Source: Lophius americanus
Lineage: Eukaryota > Chordata > Actinopteri > Lophiiformes > Lophiidae
Direction: 5' to 3'
DNA length: 64,000 nt
Assembly (NCBI GenBank): GCA_037951165.1
Contig: JBBDHG010000011.1
Coordinates: 932,001-996,000 of the forward strand
Both the position numbers and the translations under genes were made by a program. The notes below the pieces were generated by a model that saw only the letters and a program-made list of their open reading frames with translations, made no database searches and had not been told where the DNA came from. This document shows, piece by piece, positions 34,511 through 47,400 of the stretch (its first letter is position 1; the number at the start of each line of letters is the position of its first letter).

Positions 34511-35815
34511 GCTATTGAGAAAGTCCCGTTCAATTAATATGATTTTTTTCTTTGTAGATTAAAGCAACTGACTTTTATTTACTTGCTAAACAGAATTATG
34601 TAATTCGATACAAATGAAAAAAAAAGTCTCCTAAGGGCCAAATAGTTTTCTAAAAGAATGTCTACTAGAAGGCTGAGCAAATCTAATTACAATACACCAT
34701 CATTTTTTATGAAATCTAAAATGATTTCATTATTAAATATTGTAAGTCTGTTTGGGTTTTTATTGTTTATAAACGTGCTTGACCAAACATTTTGTCATTT
34801 TATATAAAATTTAGAGTCTCTAATGTATTAAAATATTAAATGTCCCCAAAGAAATAAAATGTATTCCATAGCTTTCCTTTCTTTTTGAGGACATTAAAGT
34901 GTTAAGTTAAAAATGCATTAATCGATTTACCAAACTGACTTTAAGGAAGAAAGAAAAAAATGCTTACATCAGCAGAAATCTGTGCGTTGTCATGGTGCGA
35001 CCACGGCTACATTTTGAGTTCGGAGGACTGCGTTTAAATCACCTGACTGAGGTTATTTTGTCCTTTATGCTATTTTATGAATAATATCTGACAGTACTAT
35101 TAATCCCTCATGGTTTAGGGTTGTTGGTGAGCAAAGCGAGCTGACCTGGACCCAAATCACACATCTGAAAGTTATTGCACTGCGGCTGTCATGACACACA
35201 ATAAAAAATATCGCATAAAGAAGAAAAATGAAAGTAATGAAGTTGCAGAAGTAATTGAGTTATAGCGACTTAATGTTGTTGCCATAAAGCTGCATATTGA
35301 ACGCATAAAACACAGCCTCAGCAGGAGGGTGTGTTTCCAGCCGGTTCTAGAGTGACATGATGTCAGCAAAGGACGGTAGCGTAAAGTTTGCAGGCGGCTT
35401 TTTTGTGTCACCATTTCCTGTGAGATTTTCGACATTGAAAGTGGCAGGAAGTTGACGCTTTCTTCCTCGTGTGTGTAGAGAAGTTATGCAAGCTACAACA
35501 TTTAGAAAGACCTCATGTGCGCATCACATGGAAATTCTTGGCGTAGGATTGTGGGTAGTGTGCCCAAAACTCTATGTGAACATCGTAACCAAAACCATTT
35601 TTTTGCAACTTTATCTATAATCGGACCGAAGCCTTCCCTGGAATCAGACCCAAGCTTGAAACATGCACACGCCATCTGTCAGGTGTTGGAACAAAGGGAA
35701 TTCATTTCAGACTCAGATGAGAGAGATAACATCAGAGATGCTGTTTTGACATTTTGTTGCCCAACCGTCTCACCGGGTTTCCGCTTCAGCGGATTAAATC
35801 TTCCTGTTCTTTCTT
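34511..35815. other. No gene recognised
   Basis: AT-rich; the open frame at 35515-35820 shows no recognisable domain. Confidence 0.5.
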
Positions 35816-35819
35816 GTTG

Positions 35820-36070
35820 AATGTAAAATATTAAGAAATTCTAATGATAAGTGGAAGTAACCAAACCGCTCAGACCTTCTTCTAATAGTTCATATTTTAC
35901 TCACTAAGGAAGCTTCTTTTTTTTGTTACCAAACCACTGGTTTTACGACATAACTTCATATTAAATTTGAGGAGTTCATTCGGGACCATTGGTTGTGAAA
36001 CACAGGGGATTGGGGGCTTTTCAGCGCTGTACCCTTTTTGTCGGAAACGGCTGCGTAGAATTAGTTGTAA
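35820..36070 (+). repeat. Family A interspersed repeat, 3' half
   Basis: It has cgacataacttcatattaaa, tttgaggagttcattcggga, acacaggggattgggggctt and tgtcggaaacggctgcgtag. Confidence 0.75.
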
Positions 36071-37149
36071 ATGCACAAGCAAGACTGAAGTTGTCGGTTC
36101 TTCCTTCACGTGTCTGGTTATTTGTTCTGTTGATCTGATGAAGGAGGTTGACGACAGGTCAGAGGAGCCCAACCATTAGCATACATCATCTGAAAACCGT
36201 CAATGACCACGATTGTATATCACAGAAATAGGAGACAATTCCAGATTTATGGAGGCACCAGGGGAAAAGTCAGGGCTTTAGCAAAGTCAGAAGGATTCCT
36301 CCTCTGAGGATCATAAATGTCAGTCCGTAGAATAGTTGTTAATATTTTGGTCAGGCAGGACCCCGGGGGGCACACTGGTCGACTTTGCTGCTCATAAAAA
36401 AGTAAGATGAAACATCAAACTGAAATACTTCAAACTGGTTAACACTGCGAGCGTTAATTAGAATCGGCCATTTTATTGGTTATGGGGATTTTCCCATTAC
36501 TCAGAATTGCTTCAATCAGCATTTTCAGCAGTACTTTCTGTTGAAACGTCCTCAATCAGGGAACGTCGCAGACTGACGGCTCCAACACGCATAATCATCA
36601 AGTAGAGCCCATCACATATCTAATAGGAGAAGGAAAAAAAGATCATCATTTGAACAGCAGTGAACAGAAACTTATTGAACTCCCACTGACAATTCCCACT
36701 ACTGGTGGTGCTCCCCACTAAGAAAACATGGACTCTGTTTGGACTGCACATTCTAAGCCAATCATAACAGGGGCTCAGAGAAATGGGGATTCGAGTGATA
36801 AATGTGCGATGGACAGCACACCGTTCATAATTACAGATGGAAATCTCCAGTGAATCTTCAGGAATTGTTTTTTTGAAAAACACCGCTACTCCAGTCATCA
36901 CACGGTTACTTCACGCCGAAATGTTTCATCCTGTTAATGCTTCTATTTCTCTCCATCTATCGCCGGAATGAACAACATAAATCAGTAGCAGAGAAGCTGA
37001 GAGGAGTCTCTCACACAAGCATCCTTACCTCGGACTACACACTCCAAAAATAACTAATAAAATAAACTTTTAAAATCCTGGAAAGTATTCCCTCATCATT
37101 AAATGGATTTCTTTCAGTTTTAAGCACTGATGTTATAACTTAATGTACT

Positions 37150-37660
37150 CGGTTCCTGAATATTATCTATCTGGGTTGATTAGGCTTAGTTACTTACATT
37201 AGGTCCAATTTAATTCATAAGGGTTAACTCAATTTACTTATATTGAAAAAGTCCAACTTTATAGGGTTGATTCAATTAAGTTACTTTAATCTGGTCCAAG
37301 TTATTAGGCTAGATATAATTTAGTGGCCTAGATCTATTCCAAGTGATTTTTTTTTGGATGGATTCAACTTTGTTCATTGGAATGCGACCAACTTAATTTA
37401 TTAGTTTTAATTCAACTTTGTTAGTTTGAAAAGTTTCAACATAATTTATTGGAGTTGATTCAATTTGGTTACATAGAATAAGTTCACCTTTATTTGAATT
37501 CGGGTTGGTCCAATTAATTTTTTAGCAGTAAAATGACCCCACTAAATGTTTAACCCAACATTTCTATCCCAAAGAAATTAAGTTGGCCCAACATAATTGC
37601 TCAATGAAACCCATTCAATTTCGTGAAAATACTTTCTAAGTTTTAATTCAATGAATCCAA
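37150..37660. repeat. Irregular tandem of about 40-50 bp units with TTGATTCAATT words
   Basis: The phrases gggttgattcaa, ggttaactcaattta, ggagttgattcaatttgg and aagtccaactttat recur about ten times with drift. Confidence 0.65.
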
Positions 37661-38431
37661 ATAATGCTTATTGAGTTCAAACAATGTGAATAGTAACAGA
37701 AAGGTAAGTTTCAGTAGAGCTTGCAACAAGGCTGGACACAAAACCAGACAAGCAAAAGCAGAAATTTGATCGGATAATCTTATGCCAACTTGATTGAGTC
37801 TTGTTAAAGTTAAGGTGTAAGTTAAGTTATTTTCATGCATGTCCTTTATGATGTAATCACATTTATCCAAGAAAATGTGATTATCTAATGCAGAATCCAT
37901 GTTATATTACATTTTCTACATTGGAATTGAGTATTTTGTGTGCAGGACACTTTGTAAAACCATGGGATTACAACACATGTGAAAAAAAGCGGCTTTTCCA
38001 GTTCAGCCTGCAAGCAAGACAGAACAAGTTCTGTAAAAAATGAATGCCTTGAAGTTATGCAATAATACTTTTCCTCTTTGGTTCTGGGTTGGTGAAGGTT
38101 TCCGAGATAGTGCAGCCTGAGGGCATGAATTCTAACGTTGCTGACATTCAGAGTACGGTAGCAGAACTTTGTCGCACCAGTGGCTTCTTTGTATGCATGT
38201 GTATTTAAGGTCTGTCTCTCCACGCCGATCCAGTTTCATTCCACACATTCCTTCGCTGTCAATCGTCATGACAACCGTATCATATCAATGGGAATTCCTT
38301 GACTCCCTGCAGCACCAACCAATGCAGGCCATCGATGCACATGGTGGCCCGACTTGGTCCGACTGGTCAAATATTAGTTCACAGGCTGATCTTTTAATAA
38401 TAATTTGTGTCTCTTGTGTGACTTTAAACAG

Positions 38432-38491
38432 ATGGATGACATTGACGCCATGTTCAGTGACCTGCTGGGGGAGATGGACCTCCTCACTCAG
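38432..38491 (+). CDS. apbb1ip: apbb1ip coding exon 1 (residues 1-20)
   Basis: The acceptor ttaaacag is directly followed by ATG. The exon encodes MDDIDAMFSDLLGEMDLLTQ, matching human IDQMFSTLLGEMDLLTQ, the first talin-binding helix. Donor GTGAGT, phase 0. Confidence 0.93.
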
Positions 38492-41400
38492 GTGAGTTAA
38501 GTCACGACACTAATAAGATTTAATGTGCACATTTTTATATGCATTTTAAATACCTGGTCTTAGAATTTCAACCCGATCAACTTCAAATTAAGTCATTTAC
38601 TTTTAGCAAAAGCTATAGTTTTTGATGAGCGGTCTGGATGTAGGGCGGTGAACACTGATGTCTGGAACAACAAATCGTCGTTACTCCGCTGCACATGGTC
38701 CGATCCGCCCCAAAACGCTGCTCGTCGCTTTAATTACACATTTTCAAACCCACATAGACGATAGTGTGAGGAAGGAACCGATTGACGTTGGGAACAGGGG
38801 GTTGTACATTTGTGACACTAGGGGGCGCTTTATCTCCAAAAGATTTTGCGCCATAATTTCGGAACCATTAATCCGATTTAGTCCGAATTTTGGTGAATAT
38901 GTGTCAACTGGAGGAAATCTATCTCAAATTGATCTTAATTTACTCATATTTTATTATGTTTTATTCTCTTTTTTTTTGGACATAACTTCACATTTAATCC
39001 GAGGAGTTCAACCGGGGGGATTGCTCGTACAACGCAGTGGATCGAGGATATATTCTTGCTTTTTCATTTTTAATCAGTCATGATAGTAACTGTTAAATAT
39101 TAACAGTATTTCCTCCAGGCCCCCTGTGGTTAAGGCCCCCACCTTAAACCTCAAATAGACTTTTCTTCTCTAGTGACTGATGACAAACTCACTAAAACCC
39201 TCCATCGATCACGCAGACACTCTAGACTGGCAAGAACAACATGCACGGCGGGTGGGGAAACACTCTGGTGGTCATCCAACAACCATAAATTACACTCTCT
39301 TTTCGGAGGGGAGGTCAAAAGGCAAACTCATAAGCAAGTAGAGATTACACATTTTTTCTTGGCGAAAAGTCCCGCTGATCACTTTGATGTTTTTTTCCAA
39401 CCCACCCATCATTTTAAATCCGTCACCAGCGGGGCTCAATATCCCTCACAGAAGTTATCTTGGGTGTTTATCCTAAAAAAAAAAAAGTTGTGAGATTCCA
39501 CCGTCAGACATTTTCCGTTTCTTAAAAGCGTCTTAGGACAGTTTATGTTTCAGAGCATGTTTCAGTATCATCCCCCTGAGCCTCTGGAGATCTATTTGGG
39601 TGTGCAGATAGCCTTCATGCTTCTTCAAACACAACCATCTTGTTTTTTTTGTCTCTGCAGAGTCTTGGTCAGGAAACGGTCCCTCCTGCACCTCAACCCA
39701 GCAACGACCAGGAAGTCAGCGTCTCCGGCGGCTTCACTGACCTCAATGGTGACTTACACTTTTTCCTGTCAAGTGTGTAAAGCTATCACAAAGAGCTGGG
39801 TGTTTATTCTTCTTCCCTTTTTTGTTTTTTGCATGACGACTTGCCACAGTGGTGCAGTTGTGCTGAGAAGGAGAGTTCCATCAATTATAGAGATAATAAT
39901 CGAGCCGCTAGTGACGCGAAGAGGGCTACCGTTCAAAAGGCTGATTTAAGAAGAAGATTGAGGTCACTGTTCCTGCTAATTACCTGCTAATGGACTTGAT
40001 ATTATGGGATATAAAGCAAGCAGGGTAAAAAAATAAAAGGCCTTTTTTAAATAGAAATGGTGCTATTGCTCCCTAAAACGAAGGTCATCCTCAATCACCG
40101 TCATAACACCCCCCCAGTGTGAGAGAGTATAATGGCAGCAAGCAAAAAAGGTATTTAACGTAAGAAATTGATGGGTGGATATATATATATATATAGAAAC
40201 TTAATCAACTCCCACAGGGGAAATTTACATGTTACAGCTGTTTCAAAAACAGTGGCGGTAAAAGAGGAAGCATGATATAAAGCGTAAATATACAAAGACA
40301 CACATACACGCTACAGAATAAGAATTAAGATGAATACACACATATACAGTATATACATTTAGTAAGTGTCTTGTGTGATGCTTTGCATATGTGTTGAGCA
40401 GCGCTTTGTAAAGAACAAAGTAATCTAGAAGAAAATAATAATTTACCATCTTTAAAGTCCGTCAGATGTCCATCTTTAAGAAATGACTTGAAAATCCTGA
40501 AGACTTTCTCTGAATCTATTAATCAGTTCTTGTAGAAGCCCAGACCATAAATGAAGCAAACAAACCCAATGTGAAAAAAAAAACTGCAACCCTGAGATTC
40601 AAACCCGGGTAGCCTGCAGATGATCATTGCAGGCGATACATTTGTTTGTATGACATCATCCACTGAGTATAATTAGCCTTTTTATTTATTTTTTCCTGTA
40701 AGAAATCTGTTTGGTTTCTGTCTGGAAATTTTCCGTGAGATTTGACATGTGTGATGTAGAGTCCCCGGCACGCGGCGGTTCATCTTTTCTTCTGCTTTTC
40801 TGGTGATTCTAAGGCGTTTTCAGATGATTTCCCTCTTTGCTTTAGGTCACATTCACATGAAAGCCGCGTAGCTACAAAGGGACAATTTTTCTTTTGTGTC
40901 AGGGCAACAAAGTGAAAATTATCCTCAGTCAGACGGAGGCAAGGCGAATGGTTGGCGGCATATTTGTGTATAGAATATAAGACGGTCCGCCATTGTTTTA
41001 TTGTTGCTGTTTCTGCATGTAGCTATCAGACTAAAAACTTAACAGTCATGCACGAAGGGAGGCCGTGTCATCCCAGGTTTCAGCTTTTGTTCTTCTGACA
41101 CCAGAGTCCCTCCATGAATTGGAAGACAATGATCTGGATTCCCTCATGGCTGAACTGATGGCTGACCTCAACGCATCGGAGGAGAAGCTTAAAGCAAAGA
41201 TTGAAGATCTGAAGGTGCCGTCACCGCCCCAACCGAACCAGCCGCCGCCAGCTCTATCCAGTCCAGACCTACCACCAGCACTACCATCTAAGGCCCTGAA
41301 CACACATCCTGTCTCCACCCTCACTTCCCCAGCATCACCCGCCAGCAGAACCAGCAGCACCAGCAGCAATGTTAACACCCCGACCTCCTCTGCTGCCTCA

Positions 41401-44400
41401 CCCCTCCCAACTCCGCCACCTAAGTCTGCAAAGCCTACAATGGTGAGCCAGAGCACAGTATTTAAAATAAGAGGGGGGTTTTCTGATGGAAACTGGTCCA
41501 AAGTATTAAAAGTGGGAGTTTTAATCAAAATTAACAGAGTACTAACTTTGATTGGTCTGGTTTTAGGAAAATGTCACAATAATGGACAACAGAAAGAGGC
41601 AGAGAGGTCTCACTCTAACTCTCTTTTTATTGGTGTTGTGTCTTTGTTTACAGAAAGAAAGTGTTTCTAAGTCATGCGTGACAAGACAATATGTCCAGTA
41701 AAACATAACCAGATCCAACATATAAATTTTTTTGGGGTGAATTCTTAGAGTCTTTGTTGTACTTGGAAAAGTGGTACTCTCTTAGAACAGTTAGGACGGT
41801 GAGATCACGGTGGAGGTTTTGCTGGGATGGAAGCATCTGCTGCACTTACAGGGATCGGTAAGGCGAAACAGCTGAGGGTCTGTCTGGAACAGATCAAACA
41901 CGTACAGCCATAAGCCGGAAAAAGGTAACAGGATCAGGACCAAAAGGTTGAAGGAGGGGAGGTAAGACAGGGAGGTGGAGGTGGTGGTGGTGGTGGTGGT
42001 GGTGGGAGGGGGTGAAGACAGTCAGACGGGAGCTTATTGCTTTTGCAGAGGTTTGTTACCTCATCCTTCTGAGGTAAAGCTCCAGTCAGTTGCGCCGAGG
42101 CAGAGAATGCGTGATTGTCAGGTAGGACTTTATTAAAACTGCTGTGTAGGCAGTATTTTTCTCTGGAAAGCCACCTGTCTTATATCCTCTCCCTGCTAAC
42201 GGAGAACCGGCAGATTAGGTGTAACGTCCCAAATGAAAGCCACGTATGGGTGTGTCAGTTATGAAATAAAAAATAAATCAAAAGAAAAGTCGACACCTGT
42301 GAGTACTCCTGTGAGTACCGGGTGAGTTCACCTCTTTCTCTTCCTTCATTTCACTCATACATGCAGTCTTTCTCTCTTCTTTGTCCTAAATGGTGTCAGC
42401 TGAAGCTCAACTCCAATCAAGTTCTAGAAAAAACAGTTGATGCTTAGATTTTTTTTTTTTTTTTAAAGATCATAAAACAAATAAAAAATTAAAGTTTCTA
42501 ACATTTTTTTCTACTAAATATTTGTTTATCATAAGCACCACCTTTTCTGTTTTTTTTATTTATATTTAAACACCAAACACCAAAGACGTTCTGGAAACAT
42601 TAGACACAATAGCCTACCTTAGTTTCATTCACCATCTTATTTTCAAAGATCTTTTTTTTATATTTAATCGGTGAATTACACATTCGTGAGAATCAATTTC
42701 CTATTCGGGGTTTTTTGCCACTCTCATGTATTTTCCATAAAAATGATGTAACAGCTGACAGTAGAATATCTTATTTTAGCCTGAAAGCAGAAAGAGTCCA
42801 GTTTTCGTGGTGTAGTGGTGATCTATTTTTCTCTTCTGGAGAAATCGGATCCTGTTTCGGCTCGTTTCTTGGCATCTTCGCGGCGATGACACACCTATTA
42901 CATCATCAACTGATGGCCATCATTGGCGCTAACTGCAGTTACTTTGCATAATGGTTTCCATTCATCTGCATAGAAACAGCTGGATGAAGCAGAAATAAAT
43001 ATTTTCCATTACTGTTTCCACCACGCTTGGTCATAACGTCATGTGATTATCGCCACTTGCGGTTTTCTCTTGTATCTCTTGAAGGTCTTAACTTTAAGAT
43101 GAGAACCCACTGATATGAACATGTCGTCAAGTCAAGTGTCTGATAACTCAATGTCGTGATATGAGGGACGACCTTGATCTGAGGGTGCAGGAGGATAGTT
43201 CTCATGACGGAACTTTTTCTACGGCTTCATACCTGATTTTAAGCTAATGTGGATAGAATATGGCCTCTCACGTTGGTTCTGGTCAGGCCACCCACAGTGC
43301 CGTTGGGGATCAGCAGCAGAGACTTGGGCAGCATGATGATAGAGAATCCAGCCAGGAAGTAAAAAAAAAACATTCATTCATTTTTTTACGTCTTTTTGAG
43401 ACAAAATGTGCCTGAATTTAGGAAAGTTCTATTTTGGAGCTATAATTCAGTGATTAATGAGCTCTAGTGTTGCTGATAGAAGTTTTTTTACCTGACCAGA
43501 TGGCTAGCTGTTTCCCTTCTGCTCACGTCCAAGGTTAACTGGCCACGAACTGAAGGTTTGCATCAGTGTGTGCTTTGGATTTCCATCATGTTGTACACAA
43601 ATACATCCGCATAGGGATAGAAGTTACCTCTTTATATGTGAACCGAGTACTGCTTCGCATCTGTGTAATTAAATATTATACGTTTTTTTTCCTTCTTCAG
43701 GAAGAAATTGAGGCTCAGATGAAAGCAGACAAAATCAAGCTGGCGCTGGAGAAGCTGAAAGAAGCCAAAGTGAAAAAGGTAAGCTGGCCAGACACTGAAG
43801 TCTTCTCCTCTGATGTTTCACCCGCTGGCTACAGTAAATGTTAAGGACTTGCTAAATTACGGCTACATGGACAATCGCTGTACAAGACGTCATGTTAAAA
43901 TGTAGCCTGACTCTTTTCTTGTTTGCGAGGACCATCAGTCACAGTTACGAATGGCCACTGTCATGCGGCCAACATCCTGCAGGACAGCGGGGCTTCCTGT
44001 TTGGGTGATATGTAGACTCTTTGTCAGCCCAGCAGTCAACCAAGGCTCTCGCATGCGAGGCTTCACATCAGGATCTGCAGTTTTATACAGACACTAAATA
44101 GTTTTGCGTCGACGCAATACCATCTTTGAATCCTTCACGTGTGATGGGCTGATCAACCACAATATTATTACCATGTGAATCCAGAATTACACTGATTATG
44201 TTGTTAGCATAGTGCGTCTCAGTGGGTGGGATATATATTAGGTCGCAAGAGGACATTTTGTTCTCAGCGCTGATATGTTTGGAGCAGAAAAAAAAGGGGC
44301 GAGGGTCAGGACCTGTGCGACTTTGACAAGGGTCAAAATGTGATGAGTGAGGAAACATCCAAAACAGCAGCTGTTGTTGGGTGTCGCCGGTCTGTAGTTG

Positions 44401-47400
44401 TCAGTGCCCATGTCTAAACTTACAGGAGGGGTTCTGGTTCTAATAGAAAAAGAGCGATTCTGGCAGAAAAAGAAAGACCTACATAATAACAGGAAGGCGG
44501 TTTCAATGTAATGGCAGATCTGCGTAATTGACAAGAATTAACCCGTACATGGGTGTGACTGCACGGATGGACCCCGTCATTATTTCTTGGATGGTGCATA
44601 AAGGGACTCAGCCGTTCGTTTGCAGATGTGAGGATACTCAGACCGTTTCCACAGGAACATCTGTCCTGGAGTTGTTAGACGCACAAGTGCAAGGTGCAAT
44701 CAGGAGGAAGCACGAAAGGCCGAGGCCCTCAAGTTTTTGCATAAACCCAGCGGATCCGGAGCATGATCTCAACAGGGATAATGTGTTTGGAAGATATATA
44801 CACCGAACGCATGTGGAAGTACCGAAAAAGACGAAATAACTTCATATCCAGTGATATTTTCAACTGCATGCCAAACCAATATTGTTTTCCAGGGACAGTT
44901 GAGACTGAGTAATAAGTGATCTAGCACTATAAATCCCAACGTGATAACATCTCTCAAACCCACATTTTTATGACACAAGGCAAGCGACTGGCTGACCTTG
45001 GTTTCTGTGAAACTCGCAGCTTTCCAGAGCTGGATTGGTTTCAGATGAGAGAAAGTGTGAAGCCATTTGAGACTGCGAGGAACGCTTTTTCTCCCCTCCG
45101 GTGAAGAATGAATCCGTGTCTCGGCCAGAAACACAGACAAATACAAAGGAGAAGACATGAAGAAAAGGCTGGGAGTTGTTGCGAGTGAGAGACAGAAGTG
45201 CTGATGCTCCAACTCACACGAGGAAACAGAAACAACCATTTACGGGACACGGACTGTAATTAACCTGGCAAACCAACAGCCAGCAGGTGCTCCGAGGCTT
45301 GATTTGATGACACACTTCACATGCAGCTGCTGCTGTCCACAGCATGTTTCAATACAATCCGTCACGCGGATGAAACAGGATCAAATACACTCCAGTAAAG
45401 AGAGTGACGTTTTGGAAAACTTGTTAATCGATTGTCTTGCCTCATGTTTAGCATTAAAGTCCATTTTTCAGCATTTTAGAATCTGTCCTTTAAATACACA
45501 ACTTAGTTTTGTTTGATGACTGGAACCATAAGGAAACACCCAGCCTGGTTCTGTCCAAAGACGCGATACCTTTGGAAGTAGGATTTTATATCTCATTCAA
45601 TTCCGGAGAGGCGAGCGCCTGAAGAAAAGTTCATTGTTGATTGCAGCAGATGAGATGTGATAAATAGTCTGTAAGAAGGTCATCTGTCCTGAGCAGCAGC
45701 CAAACAATAGTCCAGACACTGGTGGTGGTGGTGGTGGCTGATGACTCAGCTGAGACTTATGAGGCAGAATGACTGAGCGTTGTTTGGGAGATGGAGGGTG
45801 CACATAAAAGCAGAATTAAAGAACCACATTAGAAGTACAGAGAGAGAGAATCATATTTGAGAACCACACGTTGAGCTAATTGAATTCGGGATCAGATGGA
45901 AATTAAGATTAAGAATACATGAAATGTGAATGACAGGATTGTCTCAGAAATCAACTATAGCAATTAATGTAAAAACCCGAAAACAATTATTTGGGTTTTT
46001 AGAGGCCTTTATAAACTGTTTCCAGTCTTTGCTGATCTGCCCGGCTATTTAAATCTCATATTTAACCCTTTGGAATCTGAGGTCCCACTGGCATAAACCC
46101 AAACCCTTTATATACCTTCAACAAAGTTAAACATACCAAGGTTTGATATCTTTTTCCAGCACCTGACAGGTATTTATTCCCTTTAACATTCCGTATCAGC
46201 ATACTGAGACCACAAACAAGTTGGGTTCTGGTTGTGGAGTTCTCTGTTAGTCAGGCAAAGTAAAATAAGTTCTTCCGACAGTTGGTGGTGAAGGTGCTGC
46301 TGAACGACGGCAGCTCCAAGACTCTGATGGTGGATGAGAGGCAGAACGTCCGGGACGTTCTATACAACCTGTTTGAAAAGACTCACTGCGATTGCAACGT
46401 GGACTGGAGCCTCTGCGAGACCAACCCCGAGCTGCAGCTGGGTAAGTCATGTGACACTGAGGTGGTTTATGCAACATAAAGTTCTCTGATGTTTTACAAG
46501 CTGGTAGTAAATATAATACGTATACATACTGCATTCAGAATAGAGACAATACCTCTGAAATGATTAAGATAATAGAAGAGGAAAGAAATTCAAAGACTTT
46601 AAGGTGTGTTACTTCCTGATTCTAGTCGGTGCTTGTGCAGAAAACTGTAGGTTATTTAAGACTTATTTGGGTAAACCACAAGGAAGACCACTGCAACAGT
46701 CCAGGTTTCTGGAAATACAAACGCATGCGTTAGACTTTGCATCGCTCTGAGAGAAAAATAGCTGCACTTGAAACTCTGTTTGGTTTGGATTTTCCAACAG
46801 TAAAAAAGCTCATTTGGAGGAATTCCACATGTGAGCTATAAAGTTCAAATGACATGATTGTCGGCTCGGAGGATTTGAATTTCTGCCCAGTTTGAGTCTC
46901 CGGGCCATAAAGTCTATAACTGTAATATTTCAGTTCTACCCTGTATACAACTGTTTGTTATTTATGAGAGGGTGGATGCACACATGGATTTACGTAGATT
47001 AATCTGAATGTTTTTTAATACTATTATATACTGTTCTCAAACTAGGCCTATGCTGTCGTCCCCCAAAAGTCCCCCAAGCCCCTGTGTTGCACACGCAGTC
47101 CCTCTGATTGAACTACTCAAAATAAATAGGAAGTTATGTCAGAAAATCAGTGTTTTTTTGTGAAAAAATCTCCCTATAGAGAGTAAAATATGACCAATTG
47201 GTGTAAAATATATAAATCGGAAAGTAAATCGGACCATAGGTCAGGAAGTTACGTCGTGAAAGCGGTGTTTTTGGTAAAAATCTCCTCTTTGTGACTATTA
47301 TAAACCATTAGAGTAAAAGACGACATGTACGATATAGATCGTCTCCAGTCGATTCATATTCAACAAATTTGGACTGAAGCGGACAAACGCTTGAGAAATG

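Noticed and set aside
41046..41528. 160-codon minus-strand frame
   Set aside because: Antisense shadow of apbb1ip coding exon 3.
44769..45239. 156-codon minus-strand frame in an apbb1ip intron
   Set aside because: No recognisable domain, biased composition or splice support; probably chance.
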